Source: Pseudaminobacter sp040045035 (GTDB lineage: Bacteria; Pseudomonadota; Alphaproteobacteria; Rhizobiales; Rhizobiaceae). From it: 64,000 bases of DNA. Position numbers and translations under genes: made by a program. The stretch lies in assembly GCF_040045035.1 (NCBI RefSeq), contig NZ_JBDZDS010000010.1, positions 1 through 64,000 of the forward strand, given 5' to 3'. The notes below the pieces were generated by a model that was not told the origin of the DNA, did no database searches, and worked only from the letters and a program-made list of their open reading frames with translations. Within the stretch, counting starts at the first letter, position 1, and each line of letters begins with the position of its first letter. Positions 50,205 to 58,449 of this stretch are shown piece after piece.

Positions 50205-51629
50205 TCACATAATGCCGGCAATGATCACGATCAGGATGAGGATCCCGCAATAGCGACTGACCCGATCCTTGACCGCAAAAACGATCGGATCGTCATCCAT
50301 TATGCCACGGTGGGCCATCATGACCATGCGACTGACCCAATAAAGCAGCACGAGGCAGTTGCCCCACAGTCTGGTTGGATGACTGTAGAGCTCCCGGATC
50401 GCGGGGGAATCCAAGTAAAGCGCCATAACCAACACAGCAATATAGCCGGAACTGAGCGCCATCATCGAAACGATGAGCTGATCATCGCCTACGTAGCCCC
50501 GACCCTTGGCCTTGCCCCGGCCTGATTTGACAATATCGACTAGTTCACCCTGTCGTTTGACCGCAGCGAGCGAGAAAAAGATGAAGATTGAGAATGCCAT
50601 CAGCCATTCCGAGATCGGCAACCCGGTGGCAGCGCCGCCGGCAAAAATCCGCAGGGAATAGAGGCTGGCCAGCGCGCAGATATCGACAATCAGTTTACGC
50701 TTCAGGCAGAGCGAATAGACCATTGTCGTGGCGTAATAGAGTGCCATGATCAACAGAAATTCAACCCTTTGAACATATAGGCCAAACAGTAGCCCAGTTA
50801 ACAGCAAGCCCGGCACCATGAATGTCCCGTGTTGCAGTGGTATCGCGCCGGAGGCAAAGGGTCGGCTCCGTTTTCGCGGATGAACCCGGTCCGCGGAAAG
50901 ATCCAGCAGATCGTTCAGCACGTAGACGCTGGACGCGACCAGGCTGAAGCAGACAAAGGCAAAAAACGCTTCCAGCCAACCATAGATTGACGCCTCGTGG
51001 GCTGCTATCAATGGCAAAAAGACAAGTATGTTCTTCGACCACTGATGCGGCCGAATGGCCTTGAGATAGGGGCGGATGCTGTGTTCTGCGTCAGAGAGAT
51101 GCATGACCTCGCCGCCAAGAGAATGGACGCGGCCTCTTTCCTTCTGCGAGAGCCCGACAGTGATGGCCCTTCGCGCCGAACTCCACACGGGAAGGTCGGC
51201 ATGCGAATCGCCGATATAGTCATAGTTGCCGGCACCGTATCGTTCGACGAGAAAGTCCGCCTTCGTGCTGCCTTTCAGATTGCGCATGCCGTCCGAGCCA
51301 TAGACTTCATCGAAAAGGCCCAGATGATGCGCCGTCGCTTTGGCGATCGACTGATCTGTGGCGGTAACAAGGACCGCCTTGCCGCCCTGCTCGCGCCATT
51401 CTTTTATATAGTCGACAACATTGTCGTTATAGACGAGGCTAGCCGGGTCGATCGCGATGTTTCGCGCCAATCTTGCCTTGAATTGTGCTTTACCGGCCGC
51501 AAGAGAACCAAGCACTTGCAAAAGCTTCCAAATATCCGTTGACGCGCAATCCCAGAAAGACTCGTAGATAACATCGCTTCTGATGAGGGTCTTGTCGAGA
51601 TCTACGGCAAGTACGGGTAGATCACCCAT
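50205..51629 (-). CDS. HAD phosphatase-UbiA prenyltransferase fusion (phosphoribosyl transfer to lipid)
   Basis: The 474-residue protein has an N-terminal HAD domain (LAVDLDKTLIRSD with Asp10/Asp12; LVTATDQSIA; YDYIGDSHADLPVW) and a C-terminal UbiA-type membrane domain with about eight segments. KAIRPHQWSKNILVFLP, VYVLNDLLDLSADRVHPRKRSRP (N-D-x-x-D-x-x-x-D) and the second motif DICALASLYSLRIFAGGAA are as in 5-phosphoribosyl-1-diphosphate:lipid-phosphate transferases (Rv3806c-like, NoeC-like). The fusion would transfer phosphoribose and remove its 5'-phosphate, steps made by two proteins in mycobacteria. Start ATG at 51629. It is first in the minus-strand operon. The substrate is inferred from neighbours. 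Confidence 0.87.
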   Translation of the reverse strand: MGDLPVLAVDLDKTLIRSDVIYESFWDCASTDIWKLLQVLGSLAAGKAQFKARLARNIAIDPASLVYNDNVVDYIKEWREQGGKAVLVTATDQSIAKATAHHLGLFDEVYGSDGMRNLKGSTKADFLVERYGAGNYDYIGDSHADLPVWSSARRAITVGLSQKERGRVHSLGGEVMHLSDAEHSIRPYLKAIRPHQWSKNILVFLPLIAAHEASIYGWLEAFFAFVCFSLVASSVYVLNDLLDLSADRVHPRKRSRPFASGAIPLQHGTFMVPGLLLTGLLFGLYVQRVEFLLIMALYYATTMVYSLCLKRKLIVDICALASLYSLRIFAGGAATGLPISEWLMAFSIFIFFSLAAVKRQGELVDIVKSGRGKAKGRGYVGDDQLIVSMMALSSGYIAVLVMALYLDSPAIRELYSHPTRLWGNCLVLLYWVSRMVMMAHRGIMDDDPIVFAVKDRVSRYCGILILIVIIAGIM

Positions 51630-51956
51630 GGTTACGCCTTTCCCTTGCCGCATTGGTTCTGAACATCCGAGTATTTTTTAATAGTCAAAATGATATCTCT
51701 GGATATCTTGCTTTCTATCCAGCTTAGGGAAGTACAGAATAGACAGCTTAAGGCCGTACGGAGTCTTAGGTAGATCACGTATGGTTGACGAGCCTAATCC
51801 CTTTGGTGAGGGACGGTGAACATAAAGTGTTGGAAAGGACGCGCTTGTACTACTTGCAATCCCGATGTGGCCGGATGATTGTTTAATTGCGCAGTCAAGC
51901 ACGACCTCAAATGTGGTCAGGTCTTTTGTGCGATCATCCCTGCCTGTTTGGTTTGA
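51630..51956. promoter_or_regulatory. Divergent promoter region of the arabinofuranose island
   Basis: 327 bp between the divergent UbiA-fusion gene and the polymerase/ligase-like gene, clearly more AT-rich than the surroundings (for example attttttaatagtcaaaatgatatctctggatatc reads at 51672-51706). The two promoters are probably here. No gene or strong repeat is seen. Confidence 0.45.
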
Positions 51957-53282
51957 GTGACGAGCGTTATGAAAGTGTTTCGAAGAACAACGGGCGGGCT
52001 GATCATCAGTTGGCGAGCCATAGAATGCTGGGGCGCCGCCATGTCCCTATTCCTGCGGATGGGAGCCTTTTTTCCGCTCATGTCGGCAGATGCCGACGGG
52101 ACGATCAGCGATCCGGCTAAGGCGAAATTACGTCTGCTTTCCCTGCCGGTATATGCGTTTGCCGGGTTGATCCTGGTGCGAAACTTTCCGCAATTTCTCA
52201 CGGCGCTGAGGCGAAATTTGCTCTTTCCGCTGATATTTGCCCTGCCGTTTATGTCTGTCGTATGGTCGGTAAGCCCGTCGATAACATTGAGACGTGCTGT
52301 CGGACTCTTGTCGACAATGCTTTTGGCCTATGTACTGGCAATACGCTTCACGCCGAGACAGTTGCTTCTGCTGGTATTTGCGACCATGGGAACATGTATC
52401 GTTCTCAGTGTGGCGATTCTAGCAGTATCACCGGTCCTCGCGCGCATGCCGGACGGTGAAATGCGAGGCATTTTCATCAATAAGAACAGTCTCGGCTGGT
52501 ATTCGAGTGTCATGATACTGGCAGCGACGGCTGTGCTGATGGACGGGACTTTCGGCTTGCGGCGAACTGCTTTCATGTTGTTGATCGCCAGCGTCATTTG
52601 TCTTGTGGGCTCCGGATCTATGACCGCGACAATTACGACAGCGTCGGCTTTTTGCCTGATCGGATTCTATTCCGCCTTGCAGAGAAGCCGCGGCATCGGC
52701 CGTATCGTCCTCATCATGTTGTCCGTTCAGATCTCGGTCGGGCTGCTTGTTTCGCTTCGCGAGTTTCTGGTCCCGTTCCTCGAAGCGCTCGGCAAGGACG
52801 CCACTCTGACGGGCCGCGTGCCATTGTGGGAGCTGGTTGATCGCCAGATTGCCGACCATCTGCTGTTCGGATTCGGCTATCAGGCATTTTGGACGGAATC
52901 GAATCCGGCAGCCTGGGGCATCTGGTCCGAGATCCAGTGGATGGCCCCTCACGCGCATAACGGGTTTCGTGACACGATGCTGAGCTTCGGATTGATCGGC
53001 ATGGTCCCGTTTGTCTGGCTACTTTTGCGCGCGCTCCGCCAAGGCGCCGTCCTTCAATGCCGTGATCCGAAATATGGCTGGCTCTGGCTAAATGTCCTTA
53101 CGGTTATGATGCTTGTGATGAACCTTACCGAGAGCCTTTTTCTGGTGCTCAACGACGTGATTTTCACGCTATTTGCCACAGCCATCATCATGTTCTCGCT
53201 GTACGCGCCATTGTTTCGATCAGCCCCGATCCCTCGTGGCGGGCGCGCCCACGCAGAGCTCGCGGAGCTGCAAAACGCATGA
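51957..53282 (+). CDS. O-antigen ligase/polymerase-like membrane protein
   Basis: The 441-residue protein has about eleven membrane segments and Wzy_C family blocks: GIFINKNSLGWYSSVMIL, ATLTGRVPLWELV and APHAHNGFRDTMLSFGLIGM (the acceptor loop His). This family polymerises repeat units or ligates glycans to lipid. The start GTG at 51957 is followed by Met-Lys after four codons, which may be the true start (51969). The stop overlaps the start of the beta-helix gene by ATGA, so both are coupled and probably act on the same glycan. Confidence 0.83.
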   Translation: MTSVMKVFRRTTGGLIISWRAIECWGAAMSLFLRMGAFFPLMSADADGTISDPAKAKLRLLSLPVYAFAGLILVRNFPQFLTALRRNLLFPLIFALPFMSVVWSVSPSITLRRAVGLLSTMLLAYVLAIRFTPRQLLLLVFATMGTCIVLSVAILAVSPVLARMPDGEMRGIFINKNSLGWYSSVMILAATAVLMDGTFGLRRTAFMLLIASVICLVGSGSMTATITTASAFCLIGFYSALQRSRGIGRIVLIMLSVQISVGLLVSLREFLVPFLEALGKDATLTGRVPLWELVDRQIADHLLFGFGYQAFWTESNPAAWGIWSEIQWMAPHAHNGFRDTMLSFGLIGMVPFVWLLLRALRQGAVLQCRDPKYGWLWLNVLTVMMLVMNLTESLFLVLNDVIFTLFATAIIMFSLYAPLFRSAPIPRGGRAHAELAELQNA

Positions 53283-55417
53283 GATTGCCCGTCGCACCGA
53301 TCTTGAGCATCTTGCTTGCCACGCTTTTTCCGCAGCGGGGCAATACGGCATCCACATGGTCGGATGCCGACGCGCCCGATCAGTTGCAAAAGACGATCAG
53401 AGAAGCGAGCTGCGCCGAAGCGACAGCGGCGACTTCATCAGCCAAGCTGAAGGACACTTCCCTAGGGGACGCATTGAGCAATGGTTTTACGGCGCGGACG
53501 GTATTTTACGTCTCTCCTGACGGCAAGGATACTTGGAGCGGCCTTCTTCCCGTCCCAAATCAGCAGCGCAGCGACGGGCCTTTTGCGAGCATAGAGAGGG
53601 CGCGCGATGCCGCTCGAAACAAGGGGGGAAACAGAACAATTGCCCTGGGTCGCGGAGACTACTACCTCGACAGGCCCGTCATCTTTGATGCGCGCGATGT
53701 AGGCCTGGTCGTCACCGCGAGATGCAATGAAATACCGGTTCTGCACGGGGGGCCGCGCGTCAGAAACTGGGTGCAAAGGCCCGACGGCCACTGGACGGCG
53801 TCGCTAAAACTGCCGCCGGGGGACGGGGTCGGCGATCTGTTCGTCAACGGGGTTCGCCAGACCCTGGCGCGTTTTCCAAACGCGCCTGACGACGGTGATT
53901 CGCGCAAGGGATGGTTGTTCGCCGCCAAATGCGATCCGGCGATCGACCCCTGGTGGGGCAACACGCGTTTTTGCTACCATCCCGGCGATCTTCCAGTGTT
54001 GGGAGATGCTGCAGGGCTCATCATTAACATCGTTGGCGGCTTCCAGCCTGGAAGCCAATGGGGGAGCGACACGCTTCCTGTGGTTTCGATCGACGCCAAA
54101 ACCTGGACTGTTCATACCAAAGGCACCAGTTACTTTTTTACCGCGGAAGGCAGCCGCTACTTCCTGGCAGGGGCGGCGGCCTTGCTCGATGCGCCTGGAG
54201 AATGGTTGTGTGACATTGCAACAGGCCGGCTCGACTATATCCCCGCTGATCGGTACTTCCCCGATGCCGAAGTTGTTGCTGGCGTGCAGCCGACATTCTT
54301 TCGGCTTGAGGGGGCCAACGGCATGGTTGTGTCGGGGCTTGAGTTTCGTGACGGAGCACCTGACGGCAGCGGCAAGTTCTATACCGACACCAGAGGGTTC
54401 GGTGCCATTCGGCTTGAGCGTGCGGACGGTGTCAAGCTGCTCGGCAACACCATCGAAAACATCGGCGTTGGTATTCACGTCGCTGAAAGCGATAATGTTC
54501 TGATTGCCGGCAATGAAATCGGAAATTTGGCAGGAAATGGAATCTACATCGGCACTATCTATGGTAGCTTCGGCAAGTCAAATAACGCCAGAATTCTGTC
54601 AAATCATATACATGACATCGGGCAGGTATATTATGAAACGGCCGGCATCTCCTTCCAGGCCACAGACAATATTCGAATCGCCCACAACCTGATCGAAAAT
54701 GCCGCGCAGTTCGGTATCGGCGGTGGCTCTGTGTGGGGACCACAAGACGCAGTCCATGACGCGGTAATCGAACATAATGTGATCCGCAATGCCAATCAGC
54801 GTACGGCAGATGGCGGTGCCATCAAGCTGATGGGCGAGCAGGCCTCCCCTCTGAATAGCACCGTCCGCGAAAACCTCATTACCGGAACGGGGCAGCTGAT
54901 GAACAGGGCCGACGGAACGTTCTTTCCCCCTGGATACGAGAATATCGATGAATGGCCGTCTCCCATCAGTTGGGCGATCTATACCGACGGTAAGGCGAGT
55001 GGGGTGCACATCGAAGGAAATGCTCTTTTCGGCAACATATCGGCGATCGGCATCAATGGCGGCTGGAGCAACCTCGTGACACGGAATATCATCGCGCACG
55101 GATCGGGTGTGGTTTTTCGCGTCGACGATGGCACGGGCAAGGGATGGCGCCCTGAATGGGCGCGCCCCAATCGCATTGAGGAAAATGTCGTATCGGTCGA
55201 CAGTGACAGGGGCATTGTCGCCTACGTCAACGCTCCCGATCATGGGCTTGGATACGTCCATTTTGCGCACAATCGCTACAGCGGCAACCTGAACGACAGG
55301 AGCTTCCGATTAAATCCGGGGATTGTGCCGTGGAACAGCGATGGTAGCCTGAGCGATCTTCAGAATGCCGGCGTCGACACAGATAGCATCATCGTCGTCC
55401 CGAACGGCGAAAGATAA
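53279..55417 (+). CDS. Exported right-handed beta-helix protein
   Basis: The 712-residue protein starts with a Sec signal (RLPVAPILSILLATLFPQ) and a region FYVSPDGKDTWSGLLPVPN, SDGPFASIERARDAAR, the usual opening of parallel beta-helix polysaccharide-active proteins. Residues about 320-640 hold beta-helix coils (IENIGVGIHVAESDNVLIAGNEIGN, RILSNHIHDIG, DNIRIAHNLIENA). These proteins are lyases, epimerases or hydrolases (for example GH141-type), but no catalytic set can be assigned. It is translationally coupled to the polymerase/ligase-like gene, suggesting export-linked processing of the glycan. Confidence 0.8.
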   Translation: MRLPVAPILSILLATLFPQRGNTASTWSDADAPDQLQKTIREASCAEATAATSSAKLKDTSLGDALSNGFTARTVFYVSPDGKDTWSGLLPVPNQQRSDGPFASIERARDAARNKGGNRTIALGRGDYYLDRPVIFDARDVGLVVTARCNEIPVLHGGPRVRNWVQRPDGHWTASLKLPPGDGVGDLFVNGVRQTLARFPNAPDDGDSRKGWLFAAKCDPAIDPWWGNTRFCYHPGDLPVLGDAAGLIINIVGGFQPGSQWGSDTLPVVSIDAKTWTVHTKGTSYFFTAEGSRYFLAGAAALLDAPGEWLCDIATGRLDYIPADRYFPDAEVVAGVQPTFFRLEGANGMVVSGLEFRDGAPDGSGKFYTDTRGFGAIRLERADGVKLLGNTIENIGVGIHVAESDNVLIAGNEIGNLAGNGIYIGTIYGSFGKSNNARILSNHIHDIGQVYYETAGISFQATDNIRIAHNLIENAAQFGIGGGSVWGPQDAVHDAVIEHNVIRNANQRTADGGAIKLMGEQASPLNSTVRENLITGTGQLMNRADGTFFPPGYENIDEWPSPISWAIYTDGKASGVHIEGNALFGNISAIGINGGWSNLVTRNIIAHGSGVVFRVDDGTGKGWRPEWARPNRIEENVVSVDSDRGIVAYVNAPDHGLGYVHFAHNRYSGNLNDRSFRLNPGIVPWNSDGSLSDLQNAGVDTDSIIVVPNGER

Positions 55418-55463
55418 TGCTGGTGGCCACAAGGTCTGTCGCGGTAAGGGTTTTGAACGCGTT

Positions 55464-56723
55464 CTAACCTGACCCTGTCAAATGCCAGATTGTCAGGCCA
55501 AAATAGCCCATGAAAGCGATGAGCATGAGAGCATCATGACGGGGGCTGTTCTGCCGCAATCGCGCCATTCCGAGGCACAAGAGAAGCAGGACCGGTATTT
55601 CCGCGTAGCGCTGCCAACTGAACTTTTGTGCTGCTTGAGCTGCAAAGTAGCAGGCGAACAAAGACAGTTCCGGGCTTAGTCCGTATCCATCTCTCCATCC
55701 GCGCCGCCAATAGGCAAAGGCCACGACCATTCCCAATGACAGACATGGCAGAGTCAACAGGGGGCGACCATAGATTGTCGGCAGGTGTTCGGCCGCTCTC
55801 CAGACGACTGAATAAGGCCTGGGGCCACCAGACTCCGGGACAAGCAGCCATAGGATGAGAGCAATCGCTCCGATGATCAGGATCTCGCGTGCCCGGGCGC
55901 GTATGTCGCCTGCGAGATCTTCCTTTCGGAGGAATAGCCAGCCGAAGGCGCCGAGAAGCGCCATTCCATGCAAGAGCGGTCCAAGCGAGAATCCGGTGTG
56001 CATCTCTTGCCACTCCGGAGGCGCCAGTCCGCCCCAATGTAGCACGAGTGCAGAGGCAACCAACAAGGACGGTCCCAACGTCAGCAAGCCCTGACCGACC
56101 ATCCGCCAGGTGAAAATTCGAGGCCAATGCTGGATCACGTCCATGAGTCCGAAAGCGCCGGCCGCACTCAGGAAGCTTTGCCGCGCGATTGTGGAGGCTG
56201 CGGCGGCAAGACCGAATGCTATCGGCTTTCGCGGAGAGACGGCGAGTGAATAGGCCATTGCGAAAAGTCCGAGCATGGAGAGGCTTTCGGTCACCGGATG
56301 CAAAGCGGGAGTCCAGAAGTAACTCGACGAGACAAGGGGGCAGCCGATCACTAGAGTCCGCAACGCAGAAGCGCCGCTGGATCGCAATGCCCCATAAAAA
56401 AAAAGAAGTGCAATTGCCGCCAGGAAGGCGGGGCCGCACGTGGACTGCCAGCTGCTCTGATCGAGCGCTTCGGCCCCGGTTAGCTGTGCAAGGATTGCCA
56501 TCAACCAGTGAAATCCAGGACCGGTCGCCGACCAAGCGGGATAGGTCCACTGAACACCCCACTCTATGAACCAGTTGACCTGGGGTAAGTGATACAGTTC
56601 TGCGTCGAGGGCGCCCCATTGTCTCGGGTTGAGATCGGACGATAGTCCAGCTACCAGTGCCGCATAGGCAACGAGGAGAGCTGGAACGACATATCTGTCA
56701 CGGTTCAGCCAGAAGGTTCTCAT
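55464..56723 (-). CDS. GT-C-type polytopic glycosyltransferase (ALG10-like pattern)
   Basis: The 419-residue protein has about eleven membrane segments. In the first extracytoplasmic loop WGALDAELYHLPQVNWFIEWG places Asp40 and Glu42 before His/Pro, much like the DExFHxPQ motif of the ALG10/DIE2 glucosyltransferases, followed by the WTYPAWSATGPGFHWL (TPPG-like) element. GT-C enzymes use lipid-phosphate sugars as donors on the outer side, so it could be the transferase that uses the island's lipid-P-arabinose, as Emb/Aft proteins do. That use is inference. Its start overlaps the SUMF1-like stop (ATGA region at 56720-56723). Confidence 0.62.
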   Translation of the reverse strand: MRTFWLNRDRYVVPALLVAYAALVAGLSSDLNPRQWGALDAELYHLPQVNWFIEWGVQWTYPAWSATGPGFHWLMAILAQLTGAEALDQSSWQSTCGPAFLAAIALLFFYGALRSSGASALRTLVIGCPLVSSSYFWTPALHPVTESLSMLGLFAMAYSLAVSPRKPIAFGLAAAASTIARQSFLSAAGAFGLMDVIQHWPRIFTWRMVGQGLLTLGPSLLVASALVLHWGGLAPPEWQEMHTGFSLGPLLHGMALLGAFGWLFLRKEDLAGDIRARAREILIIGAIALILWLLVPESGGPRPYSVVWRAAEHLPTIYGRPLLTLPCLSLGMVVAFAYWRRGWRDGYGLSPELSLFACYFAAQAAQKFSWQRYAEIPVLLLLCLGMARLRQNSPRHDALMLIAFMGYFGLTIWHLTGSG

Positions 56724-57514
56724 GGCGCACCCAGGTCTAGCGCCACACGGAAGCCGACGTCGGGCCTGCGTGCGCCAGGCGTCAGCCTATAACGTGCGCT
56801 CGCCCGAGCAAACCCTGGAGGAAGCAAGTAGGACCCGCCTCGCAACACGCGCACCCTGCAATCCGCCGGTTCTTGCGCGGAGCCGTCCCGCGGCGCATGA
56901 TCATAGTTGCCGTAGCAATCCTGAGTCCACTCCCACACATTGCCGTAGAGGTCGTAGAAGCCTTCGGGTGTCGGTTTGAACCTGCGCACGGGCGCGACAA
57001 ATTCGAATGTATCTGGACCTTTGACCGCGGGGCGGCAGCAGTCCTCGTCGCCAAAGTTGCCAAAAGCGCGATCGGGATCATTGCCCCACCAGAAACGCGA
57101 TTGCGTGCCCGCGCGGGCAATCCGCTCCCACTCTGCTTCGGAGAGCAAACGGTAGTGGCGGCCGGTCTGCACGCTCAACCATGCGGCATAGGACTGCGCG
57201 TCGCGCCATGACACACCAGTCACCGGATAGTCATCGCCTTGCGCCTTGATAAGCGGAGCCCGACAGGCCCCCGAGCGAACACATGCATCATATTGTTGGG
57301 CCGTGACCTCGGTTTGCGCGGCAGAGAACGATCTCATGTCAATACTGCGGTCGCTTCGCTCGTCGGGGACCGCCTCGTCATCGTGATCGCCGCCCATTTC
57401 GAAGGTGCCAGCCGGCACTGTGATCATATCCGGAAACGGCTCAAATGAACCAGCCGTCGAATGGCTGGGCGCAAGCGTTAAAAGCCCCAATAAAAGCCAT
57501 CCCGCTGAGCACAA
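56720..57514 (-). CDS. Secreted SUMF1/FGE-fold protein without active-site cysteines
   Basis: The 264-residue protein (TTG start) has a signal peptide (LLLGLLTLAPSHSTAG) and an FGE-sulfatase domain: DMITVPAGTFEMGGDHDDE, YPVTGVSWRDAQSYAAWLS, YRLLSEAEWERIARAG, GNVWEWTQDCYG and RVLRGGSYLLPPGFARASARYRL, then DVGFRVAL. In formylglycine-generating enzyme the Cu-binding cysteines lie in the segment after RGGSW (C-x4-C); here they are Leu and Gly, so the protein cannot act as FGE. It may be a binding or structural relative. It is upstream of and overlaps the GT-C gene, so both share an operon. Confidence 0.82.
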   Translation of the reverse strand: MCSAGWLLLGLLTLAPSHSTAGSFEPFPDMITVPAGTFEMGGDHDDEAVPDERSDRSIDMRSFSAAQTEVTAQQYDACVRSGACRAPLIKAQGDDYPVTGVSWRDAQSYAAWLSVQTGRHYRLLSEAEWERIARAGTQSRFWWGNDPDRAFGNFGDEDCCRPAVKGPDTFEFVAPVRRFKPTPEGFYDLYGNVWEWTQDCYGNYDHAPRDGSAQEPADCRVRVLRGGSYLLPPGFARASARYRLTPGARRPDVGFRVALDLGAP

Positions 57515-57693
57515 AGTATTACTCCGTCGCCAACAAAAACAAAGTTCACTGTCGCTAGATTGTAGAACGCTCCGCCTTTGCTATGCGAATGCTACAATAG
57601 GGGGCTTCAGATCACCTCTTTTTGGCGGGGACTAGTCCTAAATGACGGATTTACGTATGCGCAACCGCTTATGACAGCACTGGGCGCGATCGC

Positions 57694-58449
57694 GTGCTGG
57701 AGCGTCTGGCAACGGATGCATGGCTGGACGATCCGAACACCGGCGGCAGCGCTACCGAAGAACGGCGCATCGCGTTTTTCCAGACCCAGTTCGATGCGGG
57801 CAGCCGGGTTATCGCGCCATGGTATCCATGGTCGGTTCGTCCAGATGACGTATCGAGCGCCGCACGGGAACTGGTCGAGGCGGATGCCCGGCAAATGAAC
57901 CGTGCGCTGATCGAGGAGGAGATCGGGCGCGAGAACGCCATGATCCGGTTCATGCTGCGCTGCCTGCGCCGGGCGACGACACTTGTGCTGACCGCGCATG
58001 AGATGAGCGTGGAAATCTGCAGGCACGGTCGCATGACCAGAAGCCACCAGGCCGTTCTTGCCGGCGCCGCGGCAGATCGGCCGACGCTTTATGAAGCGGT
58101 GCGCGCGGCGCGCGATGGTGACTTCAATCCTTCCGTTCTGTTTCCAAGCCTCTTGAGCTATCACGACATGCTGGAGCTTGCCCGGCTGGTCGGGAGGCGC
58201 AGTTGCGGCCATGACGTCTGGCTCGATGGGGGCCTGGTCAAGGAGATGAAGCGGGTGATTGCGATCCGCGACGAATTCGACGCATGCTTCTGCGTGAGCC
58301 CGAGGCGTTCCCGTTCGATGAGCAGGGAGCTGCGCTGGTCATCACGCAGACGGCCTAGCAACTGCATTCGAAAGCCGGCAATCGGCGGCGCGATTGCCGC
58401 AGGCAGCGCCATCACCGTGACAGGAAGAGCCGGCAGCGCAGCTGCGTAG
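57694..58449 (+). CDS. Hypothetical protein of unknown role (251 aa, 3' part doubtful)
   Basis: From 57694 a helical, Arg/Ala-rich frame reads AARELVEADARQMNRALIEEEIGRE, then IRFMLRCLRRATTLVLTAHEMSVEICRHGRM and PSLLSYHDMLELARLVGRRS. Composition suggests a real protein up to about residue 200. After FDACFCVSPRR the sequence becomes low-complexity Ser/Arg, probably frame-lost. I do not recognise the family. It lies at the island's right side among decayed mobile genes, so a conjugation or mobilisation role is possible but unproven. Confidence 0.35.
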   Translation: MLERLATDAWLDDPNTGGSATEERRIAFFQTQFDAGSRVIAPWYPWSVRPDDVSSAARELVEADARQMNRALIEEEIGRENAMIRFMLRCLRRATTLVLTAHEMSVEICRHGRMTRSHQAVLAGAAADRPTLYEAVRAARDGDFNPSVLFPSLLSYHDMLELARLVGRRSCGHDVWLDGGLVKEMKRVIAIRDEFDACFCVSPRRSRSMSRELRWSSRRRPSNCIRKPAIGGAIAAGSAITVTGRAGSAAA

